In this document: positions 16,071 to 24,625 of the stretch, in pieces
Numbering within the stretch: position 1 is the stretch's first letter
Layout: each line of letters starts with the position of its first letter
NCBI GenBank assembly: GCA_020692215.1
Contig: JAIMKW010000001.1
Span: 1 to 64,000, forward strand
Source: Sandarakinorhabdus sp.
GTDB taxonomy: Bacteria; Pseudomonadota; Alphaproteobacteria; Sphingomonadales; Sphingomonadaceae
Direction of reading: 5' to 3'
Length of the DNA stretch: 64,000 nt
Made by a program: the position numbers and the translations under genes
The notes under the pieces: generated by a model
What the model was told of the DNA's origin: nothing
The model's database searches: none
What the model saw: only the letters and a program-made list of their open reading frames with translations

Positions 16071-16292
16071 ATGCTCAACGTCCTGTCCCTGATCATCGGC
16101 CTTGTCACCGGTGTCATTGCCGTGTTCGGGCTCATCCCTTTCCTGGGCTGGGCCAACTGGTTCATCCTCCCCGTCGCTGGCCTAGGGCTGGTGCTGGGCC
16201 TGATCTCCGATCGCAAGGAGGGGCAGATCCTGAACCTCGTCGTCATCGCGATCGCGCTCGTCCGCCTGTCGATAGGCGGCGGCTTCATATAG
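16071..16292 (+). CDS. Small two-helix membrane protein
   Basis: 73 residues, two hydrophobic segments (LSLIIGLVTGVIAVFGLIPFLGW and LNLVVIAIALVRLSIGGGFI) around a charged loop ISDRKEGQ. Pro and Gly patterns resemble DUF4190/DUF1328-like small membrane proteins, but I do not recognise the family with certainty. Weak AGAAAG ribosome site. Divergent from aguA; its 3' end runs directly into the first copy of the dispersed repeat. Confidence 0.55.
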   Translation: MLNVLSLIIGLVTGVIAVFGLIPFLGWANWFILPVAGLGLVLGLISDRKEGQILNLVVIAIALVRLSIGGGFI

Positions 16293-16309
16293 GCCCTGCG
16301 GGAGTTTTC

Positions 16310-16385
16310 CCTGGCCCTGCGGGCGGCTGCCTCCGCTTCGCTCCGGGCGCGCGGTCGCGCTTGCGGCCTGCGGCCGGGGGTTTTG
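16310..16385. repeat. Dispersed intergenic repeat, copy 1
   Basis: The stretch from TGGCCCTGCGGGCGG to GCGGCCTGCGGCCGGGGGTTTT shares most of its bases with 18641-18732. Common blocks are GGCCCTGCGGGCG, CTCGGGCGCGC (here CTCCGGGCGCGC), GTCGCGCTTGCGGCC and TGCGGCCGGG followed by a T-rich run. It contains short inverted repeats (CGGCC/GGCCG) and lies between convergent genes, so it may act as a bidirectional terminator or be a REP-like element. Confidence 0.65.
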
Positions 16386-16405
16386 GGCTAACATTGTGGC
16401 TTGGC

Positions 16406-17176
16406 CTATTCGGCGTTCGGCGCCGTCTCCGCTTCGGCGGGGGCGGTGCTGCGCGGTTTCAGCCCCGTCGCCACCAGGAAGGTCTCGCTCGACTCCTTCC
16501 GGCTTGAGGGCGGCTTGGCGTGCCGCACCGTGTCGAACCGGCGCTTCAGCTCGGCCACCAGCGCGCCTTCCGCGCCGCCGCCCAGAACCTTCGCTACAAA
16601 CGCGCCGCCCGGCTTCAGCACCCGCATGGCGAAATCGGCCGCAGCTTCCACCAGCGCCATGGTGCGGAAATGGTCGGTCTGCGGATGACCCACCGTGTTC
16701 GCGGCCATGTCCGAAAGCACAAGGTCGGGCGCACCGCCCAGAAGCGCCATCAGTTGCGCATCCATGCCCTCGGCCAGAAAATCCCCTTGCACGAATGTCA
16801 GCCCCGGCAGCGGCTCCACTTCCAGAAGATCAATGCCAACCACTTTCGCCTTGGGCCGCCGCTTCAGCACCACCTGAGACCAGCTGCCCGGCGCCGCACC
16901 CAGGTCGATAACCCGGTCCGCGCCGGCCAGCATTCCAAAGCGCTCGTCCAGCTCGATCAGCTTGAAGGCCGCGCGCGCACGCCAGCCCTCCATCTGCGCG
17001 CGCTTCACATAGGGGTCGTTCAGCTGCCGCTCCAGCCACCGTGCGGAACTGTTGGTCCGCCCGCGCCGGTTCTTCACCCGCGTTCGCCCGCCCAGCGATC
17101 GACCGCCGGTGCTGCTGCCGCTGCCCCGTCCGCCCCCGGAATTGCCCGAGCCGCCGCCCCGTCCCGTTCCGGTCAT
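16406..17176 (-). CDS. rlmE: 23S rRNA (uridine-2'-O)-methyltransferase RlmE/FtsJ
   Basis: 256 residues. A basic Gly/Ser/Arg-rich N-terminal tail (about 45 residues) is followed by the conserved region: DPYVKRAQMEGWRARAAFKL (catalytic Lys), VIDLGAAPGSWSQVV (SAM motif), LSDMAANTVGHPQTDH (catalytic Asp), FVAKVLGG (Lys) and KPPSSRKESSETFLVA (Lys/Glu). Methylates U2552 of 23S rRNA in the cytoplasm. Overlaps the upstream ppx/gppA gene by ATGA, a pairing common in alphaproteobacteria. The long Gly-rich tail is unusual compared with E. coli. Confidence 0.93.
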   Translation of the reverse strand: MTGTGRGGGSGNSGGGRGSGSSTGGRSLGGRTRVKNRRGRTNSSARWLERQLNDPYVKRAQMEGWRARAAFKLIELDERFGMLAGADRVIDLGAAPGSWSQVVLKRRPKAKVVGIDLLEVEPLPGLTFVQGDFLAEGMDAQLMALLGGAPDLVLSDMAANTVGHPQTDHFRTMALVEAAADFAMRVLKPGGAFVAKVLGGGAEGALVAELKRRFDTVRHAKPPSSRKESSETFLVATGLKPRSTAPAEAETAPNAE

Positions 17177-18354
17177 GCCCCGGCCCGATGCTGGCGCTGG
17201 CTGTCGTCCCTGGCGATCATGCTGCGCAAAATCCCTTCCCTGATGCCCCTGTCGGCCACCCGCAGCATTGGCGCCGCACCCAGATCGATCAGGGCCTCCA
17301 ATATGGCTGCGCCCGCAACCACCAGGTCTGCCCGGTCTGTCCCCACACCGGGGATTAGCGCCCGCTCCTCGGGCGATTTCACCGCCAGATCATGGCTCAG
17401 CGCCACCAGGTCGGATACCGCCGCCAGCGATCCATCCACCTTGCGCCGGTCATATTGCGGCAGCCCCATGTTCAGGCTGGCCAGCGTCGTCACCGTGCCC
17501 GATGCGCCCAGAAGCTGCACTTCGCCCTGCATCAGCCGCTTCACCGGCCCCAGATGCTCGGTCACCCGTGCCTTCATGCGGGCATAGGCCTCCAGCCGGC
17601 GCACCGGGTTGCCCGCATCCGACAGTTCGGTTTCCCCCAGCGAAACCACGCCCCAGGGCACGCTAACCCAGGCCTGCATCCGGAAGCCGGGGCCCTGCTC
17701 GCCCTTCTGCCCCCGTCGCTCCATCTGGCCCCGCTGCCGGTTCCCGTTCACCCGTTCCAGCAGCACCACTTCGGTCGATCCGCCGCCGATATCGAACACC
17801 AGCGTGCGCCGCGCCTTTCGGTCGATCAGCGTCTGGCAGCCCAGCACCGCCAGCCGCGCTTCCTCGGCCGGCGTTATCACATCCAGCGCAAGCCCGGTTT
17901 CAGCATAAACCCGCCGCACGAAATCGGGTCCGTTCTCGGCCCGGCGGCAGGCTTCGGTCGCAACGCTGCGCACCTGTGTCACCCCGCGGCGCGCCAGCTT
18001 GTCGGCGCAGGCAGACAGCGCAATCACAGCCCGGTCCATCGCCGCATCCGAAAGCCGGCCCGATTGCAGCAGGCCTTCGCCCAGCCGCACAATGCGGGAA
18101 AAGGCGTCGATCACCTGGAAATCGCCATGGCCATCTGCCGCATCGCCACCAGGCAGGCGGCGCGCAATCAGCAGGCGGCAGTTGTTGGTTCCAAGATCCA
18201 GTGCGGCAAAAGTGCCCCGGCCGGCCGTCCCGCCAGAGGGGCCGGCTGCGCAGCGCCGCTCCATCGCCTGTGGCGCTGCTTCCGTGCCCGGCCGCGCCGT
18301 CTCTGGTCGGATCGCGCCGGCGGCACTGGCCGGCCCGGCTCGGAATTCGCCCAT
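17173..18354 (-). CDS. Ppx/GppA exopolyphosphatase family protein
   Basis: 393 residues. After a non-conserved 48-residue N-terminus comes the ASKHA-type phosphatase fold: FAALDLGTNNCRLLIA (phosphate loop 1), FSRIVRLGEGL, VRSVATEACRRAENG, ITPAEEARLAVLG, LVFDIGGGSTEVVLL (phosphate loop 2) and LLGASGTVTTLA. Hydrolyses polyphosphate or the pppGpp 5' phosphate. A later start (Met near residue 31) is possible because the first 30 residues look low-complexity. First gene of the ppx-rlmE pair. Confidence 0.88.
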   Translation of the reverse strand: MGEFRAGPASAAGAIRPETARPGTEAAPQAMERRCAAGPSGGTAGRGTFAALDLGTNNCRLLIARRLPGGDAADGHGDFQVIDAFSRIVRLGEGLLQSGRLSDAAMDRAVIALSACADKLARRGVTQVRSVATEACRRAENGPDFVRRVYAETGLALDVITPAEEARLAVLGCQTLIDRKARRTLVFDIGGGSTEVVLLERVNGNRQRGQMERRGQKGEQGPGFRMQAWVSVPWGVVSLGETELSDAGNPVRRLEAYARMKARVTEHLGPVKRLMQGEVQLLGASGTVTTLASLNMGLPQYDRRKVDGSLAAVSDLVALSHDLAVKSPEERALIPGVGTDRADLVVAGAAILEALIDLGAAPMLRVADRGIREGILRSMIARDDSQRQHRAGA

Positions 18355-18553
18355 TGTTCACATCCCATTTTCGCCTGAAAGCAGTCAACCGCCTCAAGCA
18401 CTTGCTGCCAAACTAGCAGGTCAGCCGCGATTGACAAGCATTGCCACATCCACCGGCTCCCCAGCGGCCTGATCGGCATTGCGCCGGGATTGCATCATCG
18501 GGCTCCGGCCGGTATAGCCGCGCTCTCCGCACGGCCTGGGCACCGGATCTTCC

Positions 18554-18629
18554 GGGGACGTAGCTCAGATGGGAGAGCGCAGCAATCGCACTGCTGAGGT
18601 CAGGGGTTCGATCCCCCTCGTCTCCACCA
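18554..18629 (+). tRNA. tRNA-Ala (anticodon CGC)
   Basis: 76-nt cloverleaf: acceptor GGGGACG with CGTCTCC, including the G3-U70 wobble pair that identifies alanine tRNAs; D arm GCTC...GAGC; anticodon stem CAGCA/TGCTG with loop ATCGCAC (anticodon CGC); T arm AGGGG/CCCCT with TTCGATC; encoded CCA. Reads GCG codons. It is directly followed by the second dispersed repeat. Confidence 0.93.
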
Positions 18630-18640
18630 GGCCGTTTTTG

Positions 18641-18735
18641 TTGGCCCTGCGGGCGCGGGCATCCGCCCGCTTGCTGCCTCGCATTTGCTCGGGCGCGCAG
18701 TCGCGCTTGCGGCCTTGCGGCCGGGTTCTTTGTCT
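18641..18735. repeat. Dispersed intergenic repeat, copy 2
   Basis: From TTGGCCCTGCGGGCG to TTGCGGCCGGGTTCTTT, this matches the repeat at 16310-16385 with an extra insertion (GCGGGCATCCGCCCGC, itself an inverted repeat) in the middle. Shared blocks are GGCCCTGCGGGCG, CTCGGGCGCGC, GTCGCGCTTGCGGCC and GCGGCCGGG. It lies between tRNA-Ala and the convergent DUF167 gene and could terminate both. Confidence 0.65.
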
Positions 18736-18740
18736 GGCTC

Positions 18741-19055
18741 TCAGCTTTCCGCATCTTTCAGTCCGTCGGGCATCGTCGTCGCGTCTTTAACCCGCACACG
18801 CTTCCACCTGGCATGGGCGCCCGAAACCAGCTCCACATTCCGTCGCGGCACGCCGAAGGCCCTGGCCAGAAAGGCCAGCATGCGTTCGGTCGCCTTCCCG
18901 TCCTCGGGCGCAGCCGCCACGTCGATCTGCACCAGCCCGCCGGCAATCCCGCGTATCCGGTCGGTCTTTGCCCCCGGCCGCCCCTTCACGTTCAACAGCA
19001 GCCACTCACCTTCGCGGCGGATTGCGGCCTCTTCGCGCATGGCCCCGCCGCTCAT
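18741..19055 (-). CDS. DUF167 (YggU) family protein
   Basis: 104 residues from ATG 19055. Contains the DUF167 signature VKGRPGAKTDRI ... VAAAPEDGKATERMLAFLARAFGVPRR, with VELVSGAHARWKRVRV closing the domain. A small alpha/beta protein conserved in all domains of life; function unknown. Start taken at the ATGA overlap with the upstream thioesterase gene; a Met five codons later is an alternative. Confidence 0.8.
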   Translation of the reverse strand: MSGGAMREEAAIRREGEWLLLNVKGRPGAKTDRIRGIAGGLVQIDVAAAPEDGKATERMLAFLARAFGVPRRNVELVSGAHARWKRVRVKDATTMPDGLKDAES

Positions 19056-19942
19056 GCCTTTCGCGGCCGCAGCAGGGCTTCCTGCGCCACGCTCGAAACC
19101 AGCGTCCCGTCCTCGGCATAGATCAGCGCCCGCGCCAGCCCGCGCCCGGCCTGTGCCGATGGGCTGTCGCACACAAACAGCAGCCAGTCCTCCACCCGCA
19201 TCGGCCGGTGAAACCACATCGCATGGTCAAGGCTCGCCATGAACAGCGCCGGGCTCGGCATCGGCACAGTGTGCGGCAGCGCCGCCGTCCCGGCCAGCCA
19301 GTAATCCGAAAGATAGGCCAGCAGGCAAGCCTGCTCGGCCGCCGTCGCCCCCGCCCCGCTCGGCAGGCGCATCCAGATGGCGCGGTGCGGGTCTGCGCCT
19401 TCGGCATGCAGGAATCGCTCGGGCTCCACCGGTTTCACCTCGATCGGCCGCTCCTGCCGGCTCCAGCGCGTGCGCACCCAGTCCGGCAGCCGGTCGCCCA
19501 TCGCCACGGCCAGCTCGGGCAGCGTCATAAGGTCAGCCGGGCGCTTCATCCCCTCGGGCAGAGCCGCCTGGTGGTCGAACCCCGGCTCCTCGGCATGGAA
19601 CCCGCACTCCATGTGGAAAATCGGCTCGCCTTCCTGCACGGCGATCACCCGCCGCGTCGAAAAGCGCCCGCCATCGCGTGTCCGGTCCACCTGGTAGATC
19701 ACCGGCCCATGCGCGCGCCCGGCCCGCAGGAAATAGCCGTGCAGCGAATGCACCCGGCGTGCTGCGGAATCGTCGATGGTGTGGTTCGCGGCCGTCAGCG
19801 CCTGCGCCAGCACCTGTCCGCCGAACAGCGCATCATTGGCGTTCTTCTGGTTCAGCCGGTTGCGGAACAGGTCGCGGTCCAGCCGCTCCAGCGCCAGCAG
19901 CTCCGGCGCGCTCTGCCCGTTCCAGTCCGCAACCCCGTTCAT
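19052..19942 (-). CDS. tesB: Acyl-CoA thioesterase II
   Basis: 296 residues with the TesB double hot-dog fold: NQKNANDALFGGQVLAQAL, VHSLHGYFLRAGR, FSTRRVIAVQEGEPIF in the first half and HAMWFHRPMRVEDWLLF near the end. Hydrolyses acyl-CoA to free acid and CoA. Divergent from a TetR gene by 61 bp and overlapping DUF167 by ATGA. With the TetR and the CoA-type NUDIX gene it suggests a small CoA-pool unit. Confidence 0.9.
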   Translation of the reverse strand: MNGVADWNGQSAPELLALERLDRDLFRNRLNQKNANDALFGGQVLAQALTAANHTIDDSAARRVHSLHGYFLRAGRAHGPVIYQVDRTRDGGRFSTRRVIAVQEGEPIFHMECGFHAEEPGFDHQAALPEGMKRPADLMTLPELAVAMGDRLPDWVRTRWSRQERPIEVKPVEPERFLHAEGADPHRAIWMRLPSGAGATAAEQACLLAYLSDYWLAGTAALPHTVPMPSPALFMASLDHAMWFHRPMRVEDWLLFVCDSPSAQAGRGLARALIYAEDGTLVSSVAQEALLRPRKA

Positions 19943-20003
19943 CGCTTTCTCCTATCGAAACCCACAGGGCTGCAGCCCCCAACGGCAGACTAACGTCAAG
20001 CCG

Positions 20004-20633
20004 ATGACAAGCCCTTCAGCACCGCCGGCCCGCCCCAAACCCGGCAGCCGGGGCGCACAGACCCGTGCCCGCCTCATGCAGGCCGCGCGCGCCATGCTCA
20101 AGTCCTCTTCCCCCATCGAACTCACCGCAATCGCGGTCGCCCGCGGTGCCGGGTCCGCCCCGCCCAGCTTCTACGTCTATTTCACCGATACGCGCGATCT
20201 TCTCCTCGCCCTTGCCGAGGAAGCCGCCGAAGATCTCGCCGCGCTCGCCGGCCACTTCGCCGCGCCCTGGCCGCCGGCCGATCCGCAGGCCTGGGCCAAT
20301 CGCTTCGTCGATGATTTCGTCGCCAAGTGGGCCAACCACAATGAAGTGCTCGCCATCCGCAATCTCGAGGCAGACCGGGGCGATCTTGCCTTCGACGAAG
20401 CCCGCGTCAACGCCTCGCTCCCTGTCCTTACGGCCCTCACCGATCGCATGGTCGAAGCCCAGCCCCCGCAGCTTCGCCGGGTCGATCTGTTCGCGGAAGC
20501 CGTCATCTTCTACGCCACGCTTGAACGCATTGCCTCCATCACCGGCAACACCCCCTCCCACCGCCTGCAGCCCCACCACTACAAGGCGGCGATGGCGCGC
20601 ATGATTGCAAAAGCCGTCACGAGGCCCGCATGA
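20004..20633 (+). CDS. TetR family transcriptional regulator
   Basis: 209 residues from ATG 20004. N-terminal helix-turn-helix: RGAQTRARLMQAARAML, ELTAIAVARGAGSAPPSFYVYFTDTRDLLLALAEEA, with the FY.YF recognition region typical of TetR. The C-terminal ligand domain is not assignable. Divergent from tesB and overlapping the NUDIX gene by ATGA, so both are likely targets. The 61-bp gap to tesB would have to hold its operator. Confidence 0.85.
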   Translation: MTSPSAPPARPKPGSRGAQTRARLMQAARAMLKSSSPIELTAIAVARGAGSAPPSFYVYFTDTRDLLLALAEEAAEDLAALAGHFAAPWPPADPQAWANRFVDDFVAKWANHNEVLAIRNLEADRGDLAFDEARVNASLPVLTALTDRMVEAQPPQLRRVDLFAEAVIFYATLERIASITGNTPSHRLQPHHYKAAMARMIAKAVTRPA

Positions 20634-21400
20634 ACACCGCTCCCACAGCCGATGCACTGGCCGGCGCCATTGCCGCTGCCACCGTCATCATCGCCCGCGA
20701 TGGTGCCTCAGGCCTCGAAATCCTCGCCATAGAACGCGCCATGGCCATGGGCTTCGCCGGTGGCGCTATCGCCTTTCCCGGCGGCAAGGTGGATGCGGGC
20801 GATCATGCACGCGGCCCCTGTTTTGCCGGCTTTGATGGGCTCGATCCCGAAGACGCAACCTCGCGCGTCTCGGCCGCCCGCGAAGCCTTCGAGGAAGCGG
20901 GAATCCTGCTCTCCACCGGCACGACTGTCGATATAGAAACCCGCACCCGGCTTCGCCCCGCGTCGGATCGGCACGAAATCGCCTTCCCCGATCTTCTGGG
21001 CTCCATCGGCCATTGCCTTTCGGCGCAAGCCCTCACGCCCTTTGCCCGCTGGCTCCCGCCCCTGGGCCTGCACAAGCGGTTCGATACGCGCTTCTATCTG
21101 GCAGCCCTCCCCCCGGGCGAGGAAATGCTGGCCGATGGCCACGAAGCCGTGAACGCCCGCTGGGCAACCCCGGCCGAGCTTCTGGCCGACGCCGACGCCG
21201 GCCGCATCAGCGTCCTGTTCCCCACCCGCTGCAACATCGCGCGCCTCGCCCAGTTCGAAACAGTTCAGGCCCTTCTGGCCGATCCGACACCGCCGCCCTT
21301 CATCCAGCCCGACCTTCAGGCCGATGGCTGGCTCACCATTCCCGAGGGGCTTGGCTATCCCTATATCCGCGAACGGATGGAAAGTGTGCGCCGGCAATAG
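20630..21400 (+). CDS. NUDIX hydrolase, CoA-diphosphatase-like (NUDT19 type)
   Basis: 256 residues. The Nudix box is split: AFPGGKVDAGD, then a roughly 25-residue insertion, then AAREAFEEAGILL. An insertion at this place is typical of the NUDT19/RP2 branch, several of which cleave CoA or acyl-CoA to phosphopantetheine and 3',5'-ADP. The end carries FIQPDLQADGWLTIPEG. Cotranslated with the TetR gene (ATGA). The substrate is inferred from the subfamily and from the neighbouring thioesterase. Confidence 0.75.
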   Translation: MNTAPTADALAGAIAAATVIIARDGASGLEILAIERAMAMGFAGGAIAFPGGKVDAGDHARGPCFAGFDGLDPEDATSRVSAAREAFEEAGILLSTGTTVDIETRTRLRPASDRHEIAFPDLLGSIGHCLSAQALTPFARWLPPLGLHKRFDTRFYLAALPPGEEMLADGHEAVNARWATPAELLADADAGRISVLFPTRCNIARLAQFETVQALLADPTPPPFIQPDLQADGWLTIPEGLGYPYIRERMESVRRQ

Positions 21401-21491
21401 CGCCGCCGCCGACCCCTTCTCTTCCTAATTAGCTTGCGGGCACGGCCCTTGCCCCTATCTTCCGCGCCAAGCACGAAGAGGGAGCCACCAT

Positions 21492-22943
21492 ATGTCCATC
21501 GCAACTGACGCCATCGCCCGCGACACCGCCGCCATGCAGGCCCTGCTTGAAAAGCAGCGCGCAGCCTTCACAGCCGAACTCCCCGTTTCCGCCGCCGTCC
21601 GGAAAGATCGCCTCCAGCGCGCCGTGAAGCTCATCCTCGAACACAAGGACAACCTGGTGAAGGCGCTGTCCGATGATTTCGGCCACCGCTCCATCGAAAT
21701 GTCCCTCGTCACCGATATCATGGCCTCGGTGAAGCCGTTGAAGCACGCCTTGAAGAACCTCGATGGCTGGATGCGCCCCGAACGGCGCAAGCTCGATTTC
21801 CCGCTCGGCCTGCTGGGCGCCAAGGCCATGGTCGAATATCAGCCCAAGGGCGTCGTCGGCATCATCGCGCCATGGAATTTCCCGGTGAACCTCACCTTCG
21901 CCCCGCTCGCAGGCGTGCTCGCCGCCGGGAACCGCGCCCTCATCAAGCCCAGCGAATTCACGCCCGCCACGTCCGAGCTGATGCAAAAGGCCTTCGCGCA
22001 CTATTTCGATGAAGCCGAAGTCGCGGTCATCACCGGCGGGCCGGAAATCGGCAAGGCCTTTTCCGAACTCGCCTTCGATCACCTGATCTTCACCGGCGCC
22101 ACCTCCATCGGCCGCCATGTGATGGCCGCCGCCGCCAAGAACCTCGTGCCCGTAACCCTGGAGCTCGGCGGCAAATCGCCCACCATCGTCGGCCGCTCGG
22201 CCGATCTCGCGCAGGCCACCGAACGCGTCGCCATGGGCAAGCTGATGAACGCCGGGCAGATCTGTCTCGCCCCCGATTACCTGCTGGTGCCCCAGGAAAA
22301 GGAAGGCGAAATCGTCGAAGGGCTGAAGGCCGCAACCGCGCGCATGTATCCCACGCTGCTTGCCAATGATGATTACACCAGCGTCATCTCCAGGCGCCAC
22401 CGCGATCGGCTGGAGGCCCATATCGAAGATGCCCGCGCCAAGGGGGCCGATATCGTGGAGGTGAACCCCGGCAACGAGGATTTCTCGAAGCAGAACACCA
22501 ACAAGATGCCCCTCACCCTCATCCGCAACCCCACCGACGAGATGACCGTGATGCAGGAGGAAATCTTCGGCCCCATCCTCCCCATAAAAACCTACAGCCA
22601 GGTCGATGATGCAATCGGCTACATCAACAAGCATGATCGCCCGCTCGGTCTCTACTGGTTCGGAACCGATGCAGCCGAGGAACGGCGCGTGCTCGATCGC
22701 ACGATCTCGGGGGGTGTCACCATCAACGATGTCCTCTTTCACGTGTCGGCCGAAGATCTCCCCTTCGGGGGCGTCGGCCCGGCCGGCATGGGCAACTACC
22801 ACGGCGCAGATGGCTTCAAGACCTTCAGCCACGCCAAAAGCATCTACAAGCAACCCAAGATGGATCTCGCTGGCCTTGCCGGCTTCAAACCGCCCTATGG
22901 CGAAAAGACCCGCAAGGCGCTGGCCCGCGAGATCAAGGCCTGA
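21492..22943 (+). CDS. Coniferyl-aldehyde dehydrogenase-like aldehyde dehydrogenase
   Basis: 483 residues from ATG 21492 behind GAGGGAG. ALDH superfamily, group of class 3 and coniferyl-aldehyde dehydrogenases: GVVGIIAPWNFPVNL, KPSEFTPATSELM, ELGGKSPTIV (catalytic Glu), NAGQICLAPDYLLVP (catalytic Cys), EEIFGPILPI and a C-terminus FSHAKSIYKQP. Oxidises aromatic or long-chain aldehydes with NAD(P)+. No other lignin-related gene is nearby, so the physiological substrate may differ. Confidence 0.88.
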   Translation: MSIATDAIARDTAAMQALLEKQRAAFTAELPVSAAVRKDRLQRAVKLILEHKDNLVKALSDDFGHRSIEMSLVTDIMASVKPLKHALKNLDGWMRPERRKLDFPLGLLGAKAMVEYQPKGVVGIIAPWNFPVNLTFAPLAGVLAAGNRALIKPSEFTPATSELMQKAFAHYFDEAEVAVITGGPEIGKAFSELAFDHLIFTGATSIGRHVMAAAAKNLVPVTLELGGKSPTIVGRSADLAQATERVAMGKLMNAGQICLAPDYLLVPQEKEGEIVEGLKAATARMYPTLLANDDYTSVISRRHRDRLEAHIEDARAKGADIVEVNPGNEDFSKQNTNKMPLTLIRNPTDEMTVMQEEIFGPILPIKTYSQVDDAIGYINKHDRPLGLYWFGTDAAEERRVLDRTISGGVTINDVLFHVSAEDLPFGGVGPAGMGNYHGADGFKTFSHAKSIYKQPKMDLAGLAGFKPPYGEKTRKALAREIKA

Positions 22944-22984
22944 TGGCAATCGGACGCAACCCTGGCTGTTTCAAAGGATCTTTC

Positions 22985-24583
22985 ATGCGCACTCTTCTTC
23001 TGGCCTCGGCGCTGCTGCTGGCCCAACCGGCGGTGGCAGCCGACGCAGCCGCCAAATCCGGCGCGCGCTGGTTTTCGCACGTCAAGATTCTGGCGGACGA
23101 CAGCATGGAAGGCCGGCTGACGGGAACGCCCGGCTATGATCGGGCCGCGGCCTATCTTTCGGGCGAATTCCGCAAGCTGGGGCTGAAGCCGGCAGGCACA
23201 AACGGCTTCCTCCAGACGGTGCCCCTGCTGGAGCAGCGGATCGATCTGGCGGCGTCGGGCCTTGCGCTGGTGGGGCCTCAGGGCGAACGCAAGCTGGTGG
23301 TGGGCGAGGAAGTTCTGCTGGGCACGCGGGTGCCGCAGATCGGCGCGTTCGATGCCCCGCTGCTGTTCATCGGCAACGGGCTGCACCTGCCCGAGGCCGG
23401 GCATGATGATTTCGCCGGACTGGACTTGAAGGGCAAGGTCGTGGTGGTGCTGGGCGGCGCGCCGAAACGGCTTTCCGCTTCGCTGACATCGCATGCGCGA
23501 AGCGCAGAGTTCTGGCCGGCGATGGCGCGGGCAGGCGCTATCGGGCTGATCTCGATTCCCGATCCGAAATCGATGGATGTGCCATGGTCCCGGGTAAAGC
23601 TGTCGTCGGGAACACCGGGCATGCGGCTTGCCGATTCGGCGCTGAACAGTGCGACCCAGCCCTTCCTCACGGCCACACTCGATCCGGCGGCGGCAGAGCT
23701 GCTGTTTGCCGCCTCCGGGCGGACCTTTGCGCAGATGCTGGCGCTTGCCGAGGCGGGCGAAACCCTGCCGCGGTTCGAACTGAACCAGCGGTTGAGGGGC
23801 CAGGTCGCAGCCACCGACACGGCGCTTTCATCGCCCAATGTGGTGGCGCTGCTGCCCGGTCGCGACAAGCGGCTGAAGGCCGAGCATGTGGTGCTGACAG
23901 GGCACCTCGACCACCTGGGTGTCGGCAAGCCGGTGAACGGCGATGCCATCTACAATGGCGCGATGGACAATGCCTCGGGCATCGCCTCGATGCTGGAAAG
24001 CGCGCGGGCGCTGAAGAAGGCGCGGCCGAAGCGGTCGATCCTGTTCGTGGCGGTCACGGCTGAAGAGCGCGGGCTGCTGGGCAGCCACTATTTTGCCAAC
24101 CGGCCCACCGTTCCGGCAAGGTCGCTGGCAGCCAACATCAACATGGATATGTATCTGCCGCTATGGCCTTTCACCCATGTCACGGCGATCGGGGCCGAGG
24201 AATCGACACTGGGGCCGGTATCGGCGCGCGTTGCAGCTACCCTGGGGGTCAAACAGGTTCCCGATGCCGAGCCGCAGCGCAACCTGTTCGTGCGGTCGGA
24301 TCAGTATAGCTTCGTCAAGGTGGGGGTGCCGGCGCTGGCGCTGAAATTCGCGCCCGTCTCGCCCGAGGAAAAGGCGCTCCAGCGGGCGTGGCTGACAGAT
24401 CGCTACCATGCACCGTCCGATGATCTGAACCAGCCGATCGAGCCCGCCTATGCCGTCGCGTTCAACCGTTATCTGGCCGATCTCATCCTGGCAGTCGCCA
24501 ACGCACCAGATCGCCCGACCTGGAACGCCGACAGCTTTTTCAAACGCTTCGCGCAACCAGCGGCGCAACCAGCGGCGCAATAG
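22985..24583 (+). CDS. Exported M28 family metallopeptidase
   Basis: 532 residues from ATG 22985. Sec signal peptide (MRTLLLASALLLAQPAVAAD). A protease-associated region is inserted at about residues 120-240. The M28 zinc site is seen in LTGHLDHLG (His), AMDNASGIASMLE (Asp bridging), VTAEERGLLGS (Glu pair), NINMDMY (Asp) and RYHAPSDD (His). Likely a periplasmic aminopeptidase. The last residues repeat QPAAQPAAQ, from a short DNA duplication. It follows the aldehyde dehydrogenase by 41 bp. Confidence 0.88.
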   Translation: MRTLLLASALLLAQPAVAADAAAKSGARWFSHVKILADDSMEGRLTGTPGYDRAAAYLSGEFRKLGLKPAGTNGFLQTVPLLEQRIDLAASGLALVGPQGERKLVVGEEVLLGTRVPQIGAFDAPLLFIGNGLHLPEAGHDDFAGLDLKGKVVVVLGGAPKRLSASLTSHARSAEFWPAMARAGAIGLISIPDPKSMDVPWSRVKLSSGTPGMRLADSALNSATQPFLTATLDPAAAELLFAASGRTFAQMLALAEAGETLPRFELNQRLRGQVAATDTALSSPNVVALLPGRDKRLKAEHVVLTGHLDHLGVGKPVNGDAIYNGAMDNASGIASMLESARALKKARPKRSILFVAVTAEERGLLGSHYFANRPTVPARSLAANINMDMYLPLWPFTHVTAIGAEESTLGPVSARVAATLGVKQVPDAEPQRNLFVRSDQYSFVKVGVPALALKFAPVSPEEKALQRAWLTDRYHAPSDDLNQPIEPAYAVAFNRYLADLILAVANAPDRPTWNADSFFKRFAQPAAQPAAQ

Positions 24584-24625
24584 CCGTGCGCCCGCGCTGT
24601 CACAGGTTCGATACAGGAAACCCCG

